From JALZKA01 sp033856515 (GTDB lineage: Bacteria; Actinomycetota; Thermoleophilia; Solirubrobacterales; 70-9): a stretch of 64,000 bases of DNA. How positions within the stretch are numbered: the first letter of the stretch is position 1; every line of letters begins with the position of its first letter. Positions 1-8,622 of the stretch are shown here, piece by piece. Position numbers and translations under genes: made by a program. The notes under the pieces are model-generated. The model was not told where the DNA came from. It saw only the letters and a list, made by a program, of their open reading frames with translations, and did not search any database. Where the stretch lies: contig JAWVEY010000034.1 of the NCBI GenBank assembly GCA_033856515.1, forward strand, positions 62,001 to 126,000, written 5' to 3'.

Positions 1-1
1 G

Positions 2-616
2 ATCGAGGCGGTCCAGCACCAGGACATGGAGCTGGCCGGCATCGTGGTTGCGAACGACGACGCGCTTGACGGCCGCTATCTCGAGGTCCATCAGCGTCTG
101 TTGACACTGCTCGCGACGCAGGCGCCGGTCGCAACCGACCTGCGCCTGGTTTCCGCGCTGCTTCACGTGATGAAGAACATGGAGCGCATGGGCGATCAGT
201 GCGTGAACATCGCGAAGGTCATCCCGCTCGTCGGCACCGACCCCCCTGCGGACGAGCGAATGCTCGCGAACATTTACGCGATGGGGAAGCAGGTTCGCTC
301 GCTGGTGACCCAGGTGAAGCGCGCCTTCGAGAACCGCGATTTGAACGCCGCCCGCGACCTGGTCCGGCAGGACGACGTCGTCGACAACCTGAACAAGGAG
401 TGCTTCCAGATCGCGATCGAGATCGGCGAAGACGCGGACACGCGCGAGTGGGCGATGACGATGATCCTCGTCGCCCGGGCCCTTGAGCGGATCGGCGACA
501 ACGCCGTCGACATCGGCGAACAGGTTGCCTACATCGTCACCGGGCTCTTCCAAGAGTTCCAGGACGCATCGCACCCGGGCGAGATCGCGTTCGACACGCC
601 CTCGGGCAATTCGTAG
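2..616 (+). CDS. phoU: PhoU-family phosphate regulator, 5' partial
   Basis: PhoU proteins are all-helical cytoplasmic regulators that couple the Pst phosphate transporter to the PhoR/PhoB-type sensor system and restrain phosphate uptake. The reading frame is open to the left edge of the window, so the start lies upstream; about 204 residues are visible of a family that usually has about 215-220. Both PhoU repeats show their metal-binding signatures: ERMGDQCVNIAK in the first half and ERIGDNAVDIGE near the end. The residues APVATDLRLV fit the conserved PVAxDLR motif of repeat one. It lies 74 bp before ppx in the same direction, so it opens a phosphate/polyphosphate block. A pst operon may lie just outside the window, which cannot be seen here. 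Confidence 0.93.
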   Translation: MEAVQHQDMELAGIVVANDDALDGRYLEVHQRLLTLLATQAPVATDLRLVSALLHVMKNMERMGDQCVNIAKVIPLVGTDPPADERMLANIYAMGKQVRSLVTQVKRAFENRDLNAARDLVRQDDVVDNLNKECFQIAIEIGEDADTREWAMTMILVARALERIGDNAVDIGEQVAYIVTGLFQEFQDASHPGEIAFDTPSGNS

Positions 617-690
617 ACGCTACGACCTCGCGAAGAGACGCGAGCCTGCGTTATCCGCGGGGTCTGCCAAACTCGACCGGAGACTTGACG

Positions 691-1596
691 ATGCTCTGCG
701 CGGCGATCGACATCGGTTCGAACACCACGCGCGTGCTCGTCGCCGAGCCGCAGGAGGGCCAGCTCCGCAAGGTCATGGAGCAGCGCGCCTACACGCAGAT
801 CGGCGCCGACACGAAGCGGGACGGATCCATGTCCAAGGAGAAGATCGAGGAGGTGGGGGAGGTTGTCGCCACTCAGATCATGCTCGCCCGAGAGCTGGGA
901 GCCGAAGCGATTCGCACTGTCGCAACCGCTGCGATCCGCGACGCAAAGAACCGCAAGAAGGCTGTGAAGAGGCTTGAGGAGCTCGCTGGCGTCGAAATCG
1001 AAGTCCTCTCCGAAGAAGAGGAGGGCCGGCTCGCTTTTGTCGGGGCGACCAAGACGCTTGGCCACCCCGTGGAGGGCGACATCGGCGTCGTCGACGTGGG
1101 CGGCGGCTCGTCCGAGATCATCATCGGCACGGTCGCCGACGGGGTAGACCTGGTGAAGTCCTTCAAGATCGGCTCGGGCGCGATCACGGATGAGTTCATC
1201 GCGAGCGACCCGCCGTCGCCGTCCGAGATCCGCAAGCTCCGCGACCACATCGACGACTTCTTCGAGGGCGTCGAGGTTGCAAAGCCCGACCAGGCTGTGG
1301 CGGTCGGCGGCAGCGCCACCTCGCTTCGGACGCTCGTCGGGTCCGTGCTCGAATACGAGACCCTCGAGCGCGGGGTGCGCGTGCTGGCTAGCGATCCAGT
1401 CGACGACGTTGCCAAGCGCTTCGAGCTCGACCCGCGTCGCGTCCGGATCTTGCCCGCCGGTGTCCTTCTCCTCGAGAAGCTCTCCGAGCTTCTGGGACAG
1501 CCGCTTCAGATCGGCAAGGGCGGCCTGCGCGAAGGGATCATCCTCGATCTCCTCCAATCGGCCAACGGCGCGCCGATCGAGCGCATCGCGGCGTAG
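691..1596 (+). CDS. ppx: Exopolyphosphatase, Ppx/GppA family
   Basis: Ppx/GppA enzymes release phosphate from the ends of inorganic polyphosphate, or hydrolyse pppGpp, using an actin-like ATPase fold in the cytoplasm. The 301-residue product has the first phosphate loop DIGSNTTR at residues 7-14, the second loop VDVGGGSSE near 134, and VGGSAT near 205. This is the short, two-domain form common in Actinobacteria, lacking the C-terminal HD-like domain of the E. coli enzyme. A TTG at 685 is also in frame, but GGAG at 679-682 sits 8 nt before ATG 691 and only 2 nt before the TTG, so I prefer 691. Neighbours phoU, a CHAD protein and ppk1 support a polyphosphate role over a purely (p)ppGpp role. 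Confidence 0.93.
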   Translation: MLCAAIDIGSNTTRVLVAEPQEGQLRKVMEQRAYTQIGADTKRDGSMSKEKIEEVGEVVATQIMLARELGAEAIRTVATAAIRDAKNRKKAVKRLEELAGVEIEVLSEEEEGRLAFVGATKTLGHPVEGDIGVVDVGGGSSEIIIGTVADGVDLVKSFKIGSGAITDEFIASDPPSPSEIRKLRDHIDDFFEGVEVAKPDQAVAVGGSATSLRTLVGSVLEYETLERGVRVLASDPVDDVAKRFELDPRRVRILPAGVLLLEKLSELLGQPLQIGKGGLREGIILDLLQSANGAPIERIAA

Positions 1597-1617
1597 CCGC
1601 GAGTGTTGAGACATCTG

Positions 1618-3021
1618 ATGACGAAGCCTTTCCTCGCTGGCGTGACCGCGTTCGTGCTGTCCTGTGCGACCGCGCTCGCGGGCGGCGTGTTCACCGGCGC
1701 CGACGGTGTAGGCGATCCGTACTACCCGAAGATGGGCAACACGGGCTATGACGTCCAGTCGTACGACGTCAAGCTCAAGTACAGGCGCTCGGGGAAGATC
1801 AGGGCGCGGACGACGATCGAAGCAGTTGCCGACACGGACAGCGGCGCTCCTGCCACCGGGCCCTCCCTGGGCGGGTTCGACCTTGACTTTCGCGGCCCGG
1901 AGGTAACGGGGTTGACCGTCGACGGCTCCGAGAGCGCGTTCTCCCGCACGGGTCAGGAGCTTGTCGTCGATCCCCCGAGCAACATCGCGGATGGGTCGGT
2001 CTTCGAGGTCGAGGTGCGCTACAAGGGCCGCCCGAAGCAGGTCTCGAACCCCGACGGCTCGGAGGACGGCTGGACGAAGACCGGCGACGGGGTGGTCGCG
2101 CTGGGAGAGCCGCAAGAGACGCCGTCCTGGATCCCCGTCAACGACCATCCGACCGACAAGGCGGCATGGCACTTCCGCTTCGTGACGCCGCGCGAGAAGA
2201 TCGCGATCTCCAACGGCGAGCTGATCAGCGAGGAACAAACGGAGAAATCGACGATCACCGAGTGGGAGCAGAGCGAGCCGATGGCGAGCTATCTCGCTCT
2301 CGCGGCCATCGGCGAGTTCCGGGTTGACGAGGGCGAGGTCGCAGGGATCCCATATTTGGGTGTGGTAGACCGGCGCATCGACAAGTTCGTGGTCGACGAG
2401 ATCAAGGAGCGCACCGAGACCGCCCACGAGTTCCTCGCCGACGTCGCCGGGCCGTACCCGTTCAGCGCAACGGGAGCAGTGATAGATCCTTCGGCTCTCG
2501 ACTTCGCGATGGAGACCCAGGGCCGCCCCTACTACCCGAGCCCGCCGCCGCTCCAGCTGGTGATTCACGAGTTGGCCCACCAGTGGTTCGGCGACTCGGT
2601 CTCGGTCGAGCGCTGGAAGGACATTTGGCTGAACGAGGGCTTCGCGACATATATGGAGTGGCTCTATGAGGAAGAGACGGGTGGCGAGAGCGTCGCCGCC
2701 CGCTTCGAGCGCGTCTATGACGCGAACGGGCCGAGCTCATCGTTCTGGAACCCACCGCCGGCCGACCCCGGTGGCCCCCAGAACCTCTTCGACCCGGCTG
2801 TCTACAACCGTGGCGCAATGGCGCTCGAGGTCCTCCGCGAGGAGATCGGCGACGCCGACTTCTTCGAGGTACTCGAAACCTGGGCACAGGACAACGAGTA
2901 CGGGAACGCCTCGACCGAGGACCTCTACGACCTGATCGAAGCGGTCACTGGAAGCCCCCGCCCCGATTCTTTCGACGACTGGCTCTACGACCCCGGTAAG
3001 CCGTCCTGTTCGATCTGCTGA
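1618..3021 (+). CDS. Exported M1-family zinc metallopeptidase
   Basis: M1 peptidases are gluzincin aminopeptidases that remove N-terminal residues from peptides. Zinc ligands are clear: HELAH at residues 317-321 and the downstream glutamate at 340 in NEGFATY, giving the HExxH-18-E spacing. FAMETQ replaces the usual GAMEN exopeptidase loop. At about 467 residues it is a short M1 protein, with beta-saddle and catalytic domains but no room for the long C-terminal helical domain. The N-terminus from ATG 1618 (MTKPFLAG, hydrophobic core, then ALAGG) looks like a signal peptide, so it probably acts outside the membrane; a GTG at 1603 would add five residues. It starts 21 bp after ppx. Its last 37 bp overlap the convergent CHAD gene. 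Confidence 0.88.
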   Translation: MTKPFLAGVTAFVLSCATALAGGVFTGADGVGDPYYPKMGNTGYDVQSYDVKLKYRRSGKIRARTTIEAVADTDSGAPATGPSLGGFDLDFRGPEVTGLTVDGSESAFSRTGQELVVDPPSNIADGSVFEVEVRYKGRPKQVSNPDGSEDGWTKTGDGVVALGEPQETPSWIPVNDHPTDKAAWHFRFVTPREKIAISNGELISEEQTEKSTITEWEQSEPMASYLALAAIGEFRVDEGEVAGIPYLGVVDRRIDKFVVDEIKERTETAHEFLADVAGPYPFSATGAVIDPSALDFAMETQGRPYYPSPPPLQLVIHELAHQWFGDSVSVERWKDIWLNEGFATYMEWLYEEETGGESVAARFERVYDANGPSSSFWNPPPADPGGPQNLFDPAVYNRGAMALEVLREEIGDADFFEVLETWAQDNEYGNASTEDLYDLIEAVTGSPRPDSFDDWLYDPGKPSCSIC

Positions 3022-3926
3022 GCGACGCCGGTCTCCCACGCATGCCAAAGGCCCTCGAGCCGCTCGACGTAGCGGCCCGGACGCTCCGCGTACAGGCGTC
3101 CGCCCAGCGAGATCGCAGCGGCGTGCAGCTCAGCCTGGCGGGCGTCAACCAGAGCGATCAGCTCCGTTCTCACTGCTTCTGACATTCCAGCCTCGCCGCT
3201 CTCGATCGCGATCCGCACCTCGCCGAGGTCGTGGTGGTCCCCCAGGCGCTCTGAGAGGTCGTTGGCCTGGTCGGCCATCGGCCTGATCACCGGCTCCCAC
3301 ATATCGCCGAGGAGGCGCAGGGAGTACCACATGTCCTTGACCCGTTTTCTCCACTCGTGGACCGTCGCGTCGCCAGAATCCACGGTTGCTGCGGCGAGCC
3401 CTCGCCTTCCTTGAGCGTACGTGCGGCGGATGCCGGGCGCGATCAGCTGGAAGCTGCCGTACCCGAGCCCCCAAAGCCTCGCGTCATCCCGAGCTTGACG
3501 GATCAGGGCAGAGGCCTCCGTAGCCGAATGGACGACGTCAGCGCCAGGACCGGACCTACGGGGCATCCCGTTGAGCCACGCTCGCGCAGCGGCTAGAGCC
3601 TCTGGACTGGCTCCCGCCCCGGCGTGAGTTATCAATACCTCAAGCGCCTCAGCTTGCGCGTCGGCTTCGCGCGCTCCCGCCAGCAGGTGCGCCGCATCAC
3701 GTAGACGTCCGTTCTCAGCCCTGAAGCGGTCCGCGCCGAGGCTGTCCTTGACGAGGCGCATGAGAGATCGCGTCTTCTTGATGTCCTTGCGCGCAGTGTG
3801 GATTGCCACGGCGGGGTTCCGCTCGAGCTCTCCGCCGAGTTGTTCCAGCGCGTTTTCCAGGCGCTCCGCCGCGACGCGCCTGATCTCGAACGCCAAGCGC
3901 TCGGGATGGTCGAATCGATAGCTCAC
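2985..3926 (-). CDS. CHAD domain protein, probable polyphosphate binder
   Basis: CHAD (conserved histidine alpha-helical) domains form a two-bundle helical structure with a basic pore that binds inorganic polyphosphate. The 313-residue protein shows the two characteristic half-domain signatures: HTARKDIKKTRSLMRLVK at residues 43-60 and a matching HEWRKRVKDMWYSLRLL later, each with the conserved His plus Lys/Arg cluster. It has no CYTH/triphosphatase domain, so it is likely a binder and not an enzyme. Translation begins at a GTG (3926). It is convergent with the M1 gene and divergent from ppk1, with 102 bp between the two starts. Location beside ppx and ppk1 agrees with polyphosphate-granule association, which is inference from the family. 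Confidence 0.9.
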   Translation of the reverse strand: MSYRFDHPERLAFEIRRVAAERLENALEQLGGELERNPAVAIHTARKDIKKTRSLMRLVKDSLGADRFRAENGRLRDAAHLLAGAREADAQAEALEVLITHAGAGASPEALAAARAWLNGMPRRSGPGADVVHSATEASALIRQARDDARLWGLGYGSFQLIAPGIRRTYAQGRRGLAAATVDSGDATVHEWRKRVKDMWYSLRLLGDMWEPVIRPMADQANDLSERLGDHHDLGEVRIAIESGEAGMSEAVRTELIALVDARQAELHAAAISLGGRLYAERPGRYVERLEGLWHAWETGVAQQIEQDGLPGS

Positions 3927-4028
3927 GTCTCAACCCTACGCCGGTCCTTCGCGACCCCCGGGCGAGAGCTCCCGGCGTTCACAGCTCGTTGACAGGTAAA
4001 TCCGGCGCCGAACTACCATCAAGAGTTC

Positions 4029-6185
4029 GTGGCATTCGAGCTTAAGAGCCAGGCCGCAGAGGAATACGCGCCAGAGGCCAAGGACGAGCCCGGCGAGGGA
4101 GTCGCACCTGCGCCTGATCTCGACGATCCCAGCCTCTACTTCAACCGCGAGCTCTCTTGGCTCGAATTCAACGACCGCGTCCTTCAGCTGGCCGAGGACG
4201 AGAGTGTCCCCCTCCTCGAGCGCGTCAAGTTTTGCGCGATCTGGGAATCGAACCTGGACGAGTTCTTCATGGTGCGCGTCGCGAACCTCGAGGACGCCCG
4301 CGAGGCCGGGCGCGAGGCCAAGGGGCCGGACGGCATGAGCCTCGCCGCGCAGATCGAGCACATCACCGAGCGCGTGTTCGCTCAGCGCAAGCGCGTGAGC
4401 GCGGCGTTCAAGTCGATGAGGCCGAAGCTCGAGGAGAGCGGAGTGCGGATCCTGCCGGTTGCAGAGGCTTCCGACGAAGAGCGCGAAGAGCTCGCCCGCC
4501 TTTTCGAGCGCCAGGTGTTCCCAGCTCTGACCCCGCTTGTGATCGGCCTGGGCAGGCCGTTCCCATACATCTCGAATCTCTCGCTGAGCCTCGCCGTCTC
4601 GCTTCGCGATCCCAAGCAGGACACGGACGTTCTGGCGCGGGTGAAAGTGCCGAAGGAGCTCCTTGGACGCTTCCTGCCGCTCGGTGAGGACGGGACCACC
4701 CTCGTTCCGCTCGACGACCTGATTGCCGCCAACCTGGGCTCGCTCTTTCCCGGCATGGAGATCGTGGGCTACTCGTTCTTCCGCGTGACGCGCGACACTG
4801 ACTACGACGTCTCCGACGAGGCCGATGACATGCTCCAGGCCGTCCAGGAGGAGCTCCGTCGCCGCCGCTTTGGCGAGGTCGTGCGCTTGGAGGTCGAGGC
4901 GGGAATGGACCCGCGGCTTCGTACTCAGCTCGTCTCGGCGATGGGCCTCGAGGAGCGCGAGGCCTACGAAGTCAGCGGCCTGCTGGACCTCACGGACCTA
5001 TGGGATGTGTATGGGCTCAAGGGCCTGCCTTCGAACCTCCGAGACCCAGACCACACGCCTGTCACCAAGCCTCGCCTGGTTGGAGAGGACGGGAAGGACG
5101 CGGACGTCTTCGCCGCCATGCGCGAGGGAGACATCCTCGTCCACCATCCCTACGACTCGTTCAACACGTCGGTCGAGCGATTCGTTCGCCAGGCGGTCGC
5201 AGACCCCGACGTCCTCGCGATCAAGCAGACCGTGTATCGCACCTCGGCCGACTCGCCACTGGTCCCGTCGCTCATCGCCGCCGCCGAGCGCGGCAAGCAG
5301 GCCGTATGTCTGGTGGAGCTCAAGGCGCGCTTCGACGAGCAGGCGAACATCACATGGGCAAAGAAGCTCGAGCAGGCGGGCGTTCACGTCGTGTACGGCA
5401 TCCCGGCGCTGAAGACCCACGTCAAGTGCATTCTCGTCGTGCGTCGCGAAGGGGATGGCGTGCGCCACTACGCGCACATCGGCACGGGCAACTACAACCC
5501 GAAGACCGCTCGTATCTACACGGACCTGGGCCTCTTCACCTGCGACGAGGACATCGGCTCCGACATCGCCGAGATGTTCAACTACCTAACCGGCTACGCG
5601 CGGCCGTCGAAATACCGGAAGGCCTTGATCGCCCCCCTGAACCTCGCCGAGGAGATCCTCGGCGAGATCGACAAGACGATCGAGGCGCATTCGCCTTCAA
5701 ACCCCGCGCGCATCCGCCTCAAGATGAACTCGCTCCTTGACGCCAAGTCGATCCAGGCGCTCTACCGCGCGTCGCAGGCCGGCGTGGAGGTTCAGCTCAA
5801 CGTCCGTGGCATCTGCGCGCTCAAACCGGGCGTTCCGGAAGTCTCGGAGAACATCAACGTTGTCTCGGTCGTCGGTCGCTTCCTCGAGCACTCGCGCATC
5901 TACTCCTTTGAGCGTCCGGGGGAGGAGCCGCGCATTTACATCGGCTCCGCCGACCTCATGCCGCGAAACCTCTACAACCGTGTTGAGCTGGTCGTTCCGA
6001 TCACGGACGAGCGCATCCGCTCCGATTTGATGGACGTCCTCAGTCTCTCCTTGGCGGACGACATGAATGCCTGGGACCTCGACGCGGAGGGCGAATGGCT
6101 CCGGCGGGATGGCTCGCAGGGCCGCTCCGTGCAGCGCGAGCTGGTCGAAATGCACAGCGCCCGGTCAGCCGACGCGCCTCAGTGA
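4029..6185 (+). CDS. ppk1: Polyphosphate kinase 1
   Basis: PPK1 reversibly polymerises the gamma-phosphate of ATP into long-chain polyphosphate at the membrane. The 718-residue length is typical. Domain order is N-terminal (DPSLYFNRELSWLEFNDRV near residues 37-55), head domain, then two phospholipase-D-like C domains. Both catalytic histidines can be placed: H483 in HIGTGNYNP, equivalent to the autophosphorylated His of E. coli PPK, and H621 in RFLEHSRIY. Start is a GTG at 4029 preceded by AAGAG at 4021-4025. The gene is divergent from the CHAD gene, so the 3927-4028 spacer probably holds both promoters. It ends 7 bp before the stop of a convergent MarR gene. Confidence 0.97.
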   Translation: MAFELKSQAAEEYAPEAKDEPGEGVAPAPDLDDPSLYFNRELSWLEFNDRVLQLAEDESVPLLERVKFCAIWESNLDEFFMVRVANLEDAREAGREAKGPDGMSLAAQIEHITERVFAQRKRVSAAFKSMRPKLEESGVRILPVAEASDEEREELARLFERQVFPALTPLVIGLGRPFPYISNLSLSLAVSLRDPKQDTDVLARVKVPKELLGRFLPLGEDGTTLVPLDDLIAANLGSLFPGMEIVGYSFFRVTRDTDYDVSDEADDMLQAVQEELRRRRFGEVVRLEVEAGMDPRLRTQLVSAMGLEEREAYEVSGLLDLTDLWDVYGLKGLPSNLRDPDHTPVTKPRLVGEDGKDADVFAAMREGDILVHHPYDSFNTSVERFVRQAVADPDVLAIKQTVYRTSADSPLVPSLIAAAERGKQAVCLVELKARFDEQANITWAKKLEQAGVHVVYGIPALKTHVKCILVVRREGDGVRHYAHIGTGNYNPKTARIYTDLGLFTCDEDIGSDIAEMFNYLTGYARPSKYRKALIAPLNLAEEILGEIDKTIEAHSPSNPARIRLKMNSLLDAKSIQALYRASQAGVEVQLNVRGICALKPGVPEVSENINVVSVVGRFLEHSRIYSFERPGEEPRIYIGSADLMPRNLYNRVELVVPITDERIRSDLMDVLSLSLADDMNAWDLDAEGEWLRRDGSQGRSVQRELVEMHSARSADAPQ

Positions 6186-6192
6186 CCGCGCG

Positions 6193-6669
6193 CTAAGCGG
6201 ACCGGTCCGGCCTGATCCGCTCGGCGTGGCGCTCGCCGAGCTTCGTCGCTGCCTCCAGGAACTCGGTGATCACCTTGAGCTCGGCCGCGGTGAACTGCGA
6301 GTCGAGCGTCTTCTGCCAGTCGCCCATCAGCGGTCCCCAGACCTTTCCCGCTTCGTCGTAGTGGCGGGGTGTGACCTCCACGTTCACCTTGCGGCGATCC
6401 GCGTCATCGCGAAGCCGCTTGACGAAACCGGCTCGCTCCAGGCGGTCGATGACGGCAGTGACGGCCCCGGTGGTGAGGCCCGACGCGGTCGCGAGCTCAC
6501 CGGCCGTCATGCCGCCGCTCGCCTGCACCAGGTCCAGGCAGCGCAGGTCCGTGGGGCTGAGGCCGAGCTTCTCCGCCGCCAGGGCGTCGAAAGCGCTCTC
6601 CTGGCTCGTGTTCGCGCGGTACGCAGCGATCAGCTGCGAGATCAGTTCTTTCTTGGAGTCTCTCGACAT
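6193..6669 (-). CDS. MarR-family transcriptional regulator
   Basis: MarR proteins are dimeric winged-helix repressors that usually bind a palindrome between themselves and a divergent target, releasing it on ligand binding. The 158-residue product fits: helices and wing run from about residue 36 to 100, with GGMTAGELATASGLTTG as the helix-turn-helix and DADRRKVNV as the DxRxxxV wing signature. The gene is divergent from a VOC-family protein, and a palindrome (6675-6693) lies immediately before its start. I infer autoregulation and control of the VOC gene. The ligand cannot be told from sequence. Confidence 0.93.
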   Translation of the reverse strand: MSRDSKKELISQLIAAYRANTSQESAFDALAAEKLGLSPTDLRCLDLVQASGGMTAGELATASGLTTGAVTAVIDRLERAGFVKRLRDDADRRKVNVEVTPRHYDEAGKVWGPLMGDWQKTLDSQFTAAELKVITEFLEAATKLGERHAERIRPDRSA

Positions 6670-6674
6670 CTAAA

Positions 6675-6693
6675 TAGCTTAGTTGCTAAGATA
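6675..6693. promoter_or_regulatory. Palindromic operator candidate between marR and VOC genes
   Basis: The sequence TAGCTTAGTTGCTAAGATA is an imperfect palindrome: seven of nine positions pair around the central T, with core CTTAG-TTG-CTAAG. It begins 6 bp upstream of the MarR start and 59 bp before the VOC start codon. The TTAGTTGCTAA core resembles operators bound by many MarR proteins. It is AT-rich in a GC-rich region, so it may also overlap the promoter. Binding is inferred, not shown. Confidence 0.6.
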
Positions 6694-6751
6694 CTTTATG
6701 TCAGAGAGAGTCTATGGGGTCGCGAGGCCCCGCGCCTATGGAGGTAGCGAG

Positions 6752-7144
6752 ATGAGCGAAACGAGTCGAGTCGAGATGAAGCTGGAGCTGTTTGCGGTGC
6801 CCGTGAGCGACGTCGACAGGGCCAAGGAGTTCTACGTCGAGAAGTGCGGCTTCAATGCGGACCACGATCACGCAGTCAGCGACGAGATTCGCTTCGTGCA
6901 GCTCACGCCTCCAGGCTCGGCTTGCTCGATCGCAATCGGCAAGGGACTGACCAAGATGGAACCCGGCTCCGTCGAGGGGCTCCAGGTCGTCGTCGCCGAT
7001 ATCGAGGAGGCCCGAAGCGCGCTCAGCTCGGGCGGCGTCGAGGTCTCCGACGTCATGGACTTCCCGTGGGGCCGCTTCGTTTTCTTCACCGACCCGGACG
7101 GCAACGGCTGGGCCGTCCAGGAAATCCAGACGCCGCAGGGCTGA
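6752..7144 (+). CDS. VOC/glyoxalase-family protein
   Basis: VOC (vicinal oxygen chelate) proteins use paired beta-alpha-beta-beta-beta modules to bind a metal and act as dioxygenases, isomerases, or resistance proteins that bind drugs. The 130-residue product is one VOC unit pair: VPVSDVDRAKEFYVEKCGF opens module one, and FVFFTDPDGNGWAVQEI is the typical closing strand with a probable metal-ligand Glu. A GGAGG at 6740-6744 lies 7 nt before ATG 6752, so the upstream in-frame ATG near 6683 is not used. It is divergent from a MarR gene and is its likely target. The substrate is unknown. Confidence 0.88.
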   Translation: MSETSRVEMKLELFAVPVSDVDRAKEFYVEKCGFNADHDHAVSDEIRFVQLTPPGSACSIAIGKGLTKMEPGSVEGLQVVVADIEEARSALSSGGVEVSDVMDFPWGRFVFFTDPDGNGWAVQEIQTPQG

Positions 7145-7196
7145 GCCTGACCTAGGATCCCACCGCGCGCGTGGGCACTTCGGCAAACTGAGCCGT

Positions 7197-8588
7197 GTGA
7201 TCCACGACGCGCAGGGATTCTGGCTCTCGCAGGAGGAGCGGCTCAAGGCCAACGCGGTCCTCGAAGGCGAGGTGACGGCCGACGTCGTCGTGCTGGGAGG
7301 AGGCTTCTCCGGCATGTGGACGGCATGGCTCATCAGGGAGGCCGAGCCGAACGCCCGAGTCGCTCTGCTCGAAGGCGGCCTTTGCGGTCACGGCCCCTCG
7401 GGCCGGAACGGGGGCTTTGCGAACTCCATGTGGTTCGGCCTGGGGTCGATGCGGGAGTCCTTTGGCGATGAGGGCACGCGCGCTCTCGCCGAGGCCGCCG
7501 AATCGGCGATCGGCGAGATCGGCGAGTGGTGCTCGGAGCAGGAGGTGGATGCGTCGTTCCATCACGGCGGCTACCTGCAGATCTCGACTGCCCAGGCGCA
7601 TGACCAGGTCTGGGAGCCGGCAGTCGCCGCATGCCAAGCGCTCCGCAGGCCAGATGCGGTTGAGGTGCTGCCGGCGGACAGGGTCCAGGAGCGATGCGCG
7701 TCACCCATCTTCCGCGGGGCGGCGTACTTCCCCGCCTCGGCCACGGTAAACCCGGCGCGCCTTGCGCTTGGCCTCCGGCGCCGGCTCATCGAGACCGGGG
7801 TGGAGGTCTACGAGAACTCGAAGGTCCGTGCCCTGGCAGCTGGCCCCGGCGGCGTCGAAGCTCGGACCGCGGGCGGGGTGGTGCGCGCGGGTCACGCCGT
7901 CCTCGCGACCGGCGGCGCGCAGGAGGCCGTTCAGCCGCTCAGGCGGCGCTTGACGCTCACGTCGAGCCACATGGTGATCACCGAGCCGGTGCCCGACGTC
8001 TTGGAGGAGATCGGCTGGACCGGCGGCGAGTGCATCACCGACGGCCGCCACATGCTCCATTACTTCCGCACCACCCAGGACGGTCGGATCGCTTTCGGCT
8101 GGGGCGGCGGGCGGATGGTTTACGGGGCGCGCATCCAAGGTCATGCGGAGGTGGACGCGGAGGTTGCCGCTCGGGTCGCGACGCACCTGACCCGGTTCTT
8201 CCCGCAGCTCGAAGGACGCCGGATCGCCCATGCGTGGGGCGGGCCGATCGACGTCTCGCCCAACCACACGCCGATGGTCGGCACCCTCGACAGCCGCGTT
8301 CACTACGCCTTCGGCTACACCGGCAACGGTGTCGGCCCCTCTCGCATGGTCGGACACATCCTCGCCTCCCTTGCCCTCGATCGCCGCGACGACTACGCGC
8401 GCCTGGCGATCGTTGATCACCAGGAGATCCGCGTCCCGCCGGAGCCATTCCGCTACATCGGCGGCATGGTCGTCCGCGACGCCCTGCTTCGCAAGGAACG
8501 CGCCGAGGAACTGGGCCAGGAGCCAGATCCGCTGAGCGCCATGATCGCGGGCATTCCGGAGCGGGTCGGCGTCCAGATCGGCCGCTGA
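7197..8588 (+). CDS. FAD-dependent amine oxidoreductase, PuuB/OrdL-like
   Basis: This belongs to the DAO/glycine-oxidase superfamily, flavoenzymes that oxidise amines or amino acids. VVVLGGGFSGMWTAWLI near residue 30 is the GxGxxG dinucleotide fold, and GHGPSGRNGGF near 68 matches the GxSGRNGG motif of gamma-glutamylputrescine oxidase (PuuB) and related OrdL proteins. The C-terminal GYTGNGVGPSRMVG is the second FAD contact. Its 463 residues are normal for the group. Start is a GTG at 7197. No PuuA glutamylation gene is seen, so the substrate need not be gamma-glutamylputrescine, although the polyamine genes later in the window make an amine substrate reasonable. It stands alone, 34 bp ahead of dinB. 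Confidence 0.82.
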   Translation: MIHDAQGFWLSQEERLKANAVLEGEVTADVVVLGGGFSGMWTAWLIREAEPNARVALLEGGLCGHGPSGRNGGFANSMWFGLGSMRESFGDEGTRALAEAAESAIGEIGEWCSEQEVDASFHHGGYLQISTAQAHDQVWEPAVAACQALRRPDAVEVLPADRVQERCASPIFRGAAYFPASATVNPARLALGLRRRLIETGVEVYENSKVRALAAGPGGVEARTAGGVVRAGHAVLATGGAQEAVQPLRRRLTLTSSHMVITEPVPDVLEEIGWTGGECITDGRHMLHYFRTTQDGRIAFGWGGGRMVYGARIQGHAEVDAEVAARVATHLTRFFPQLEGRRIAHAWGGPIDVSPNHTPMVGTLDSRVHYAFGYTGNGVGPSRMVGHILASLALDRRDDYARLAIVDHQEIRVPPEPFRYIGGMVVRDALLRKERAEELGQEPDPLSAMIAGIPERVGVQIGR

Positions 8589-8622
8589 ACGAAGCGTCGG
8601 TCGCGGCGCCTACGATCGGTGG

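Noticed and set aside
529..2580. Long minus-strand open frame of 683 codons across ppx and the M1 gene
   Set aside because: It is antisense to two firmly identified genes, has a low-complexity Arg/Leu/Asp-rich translation and is the expected shadow in high-GC DNA.
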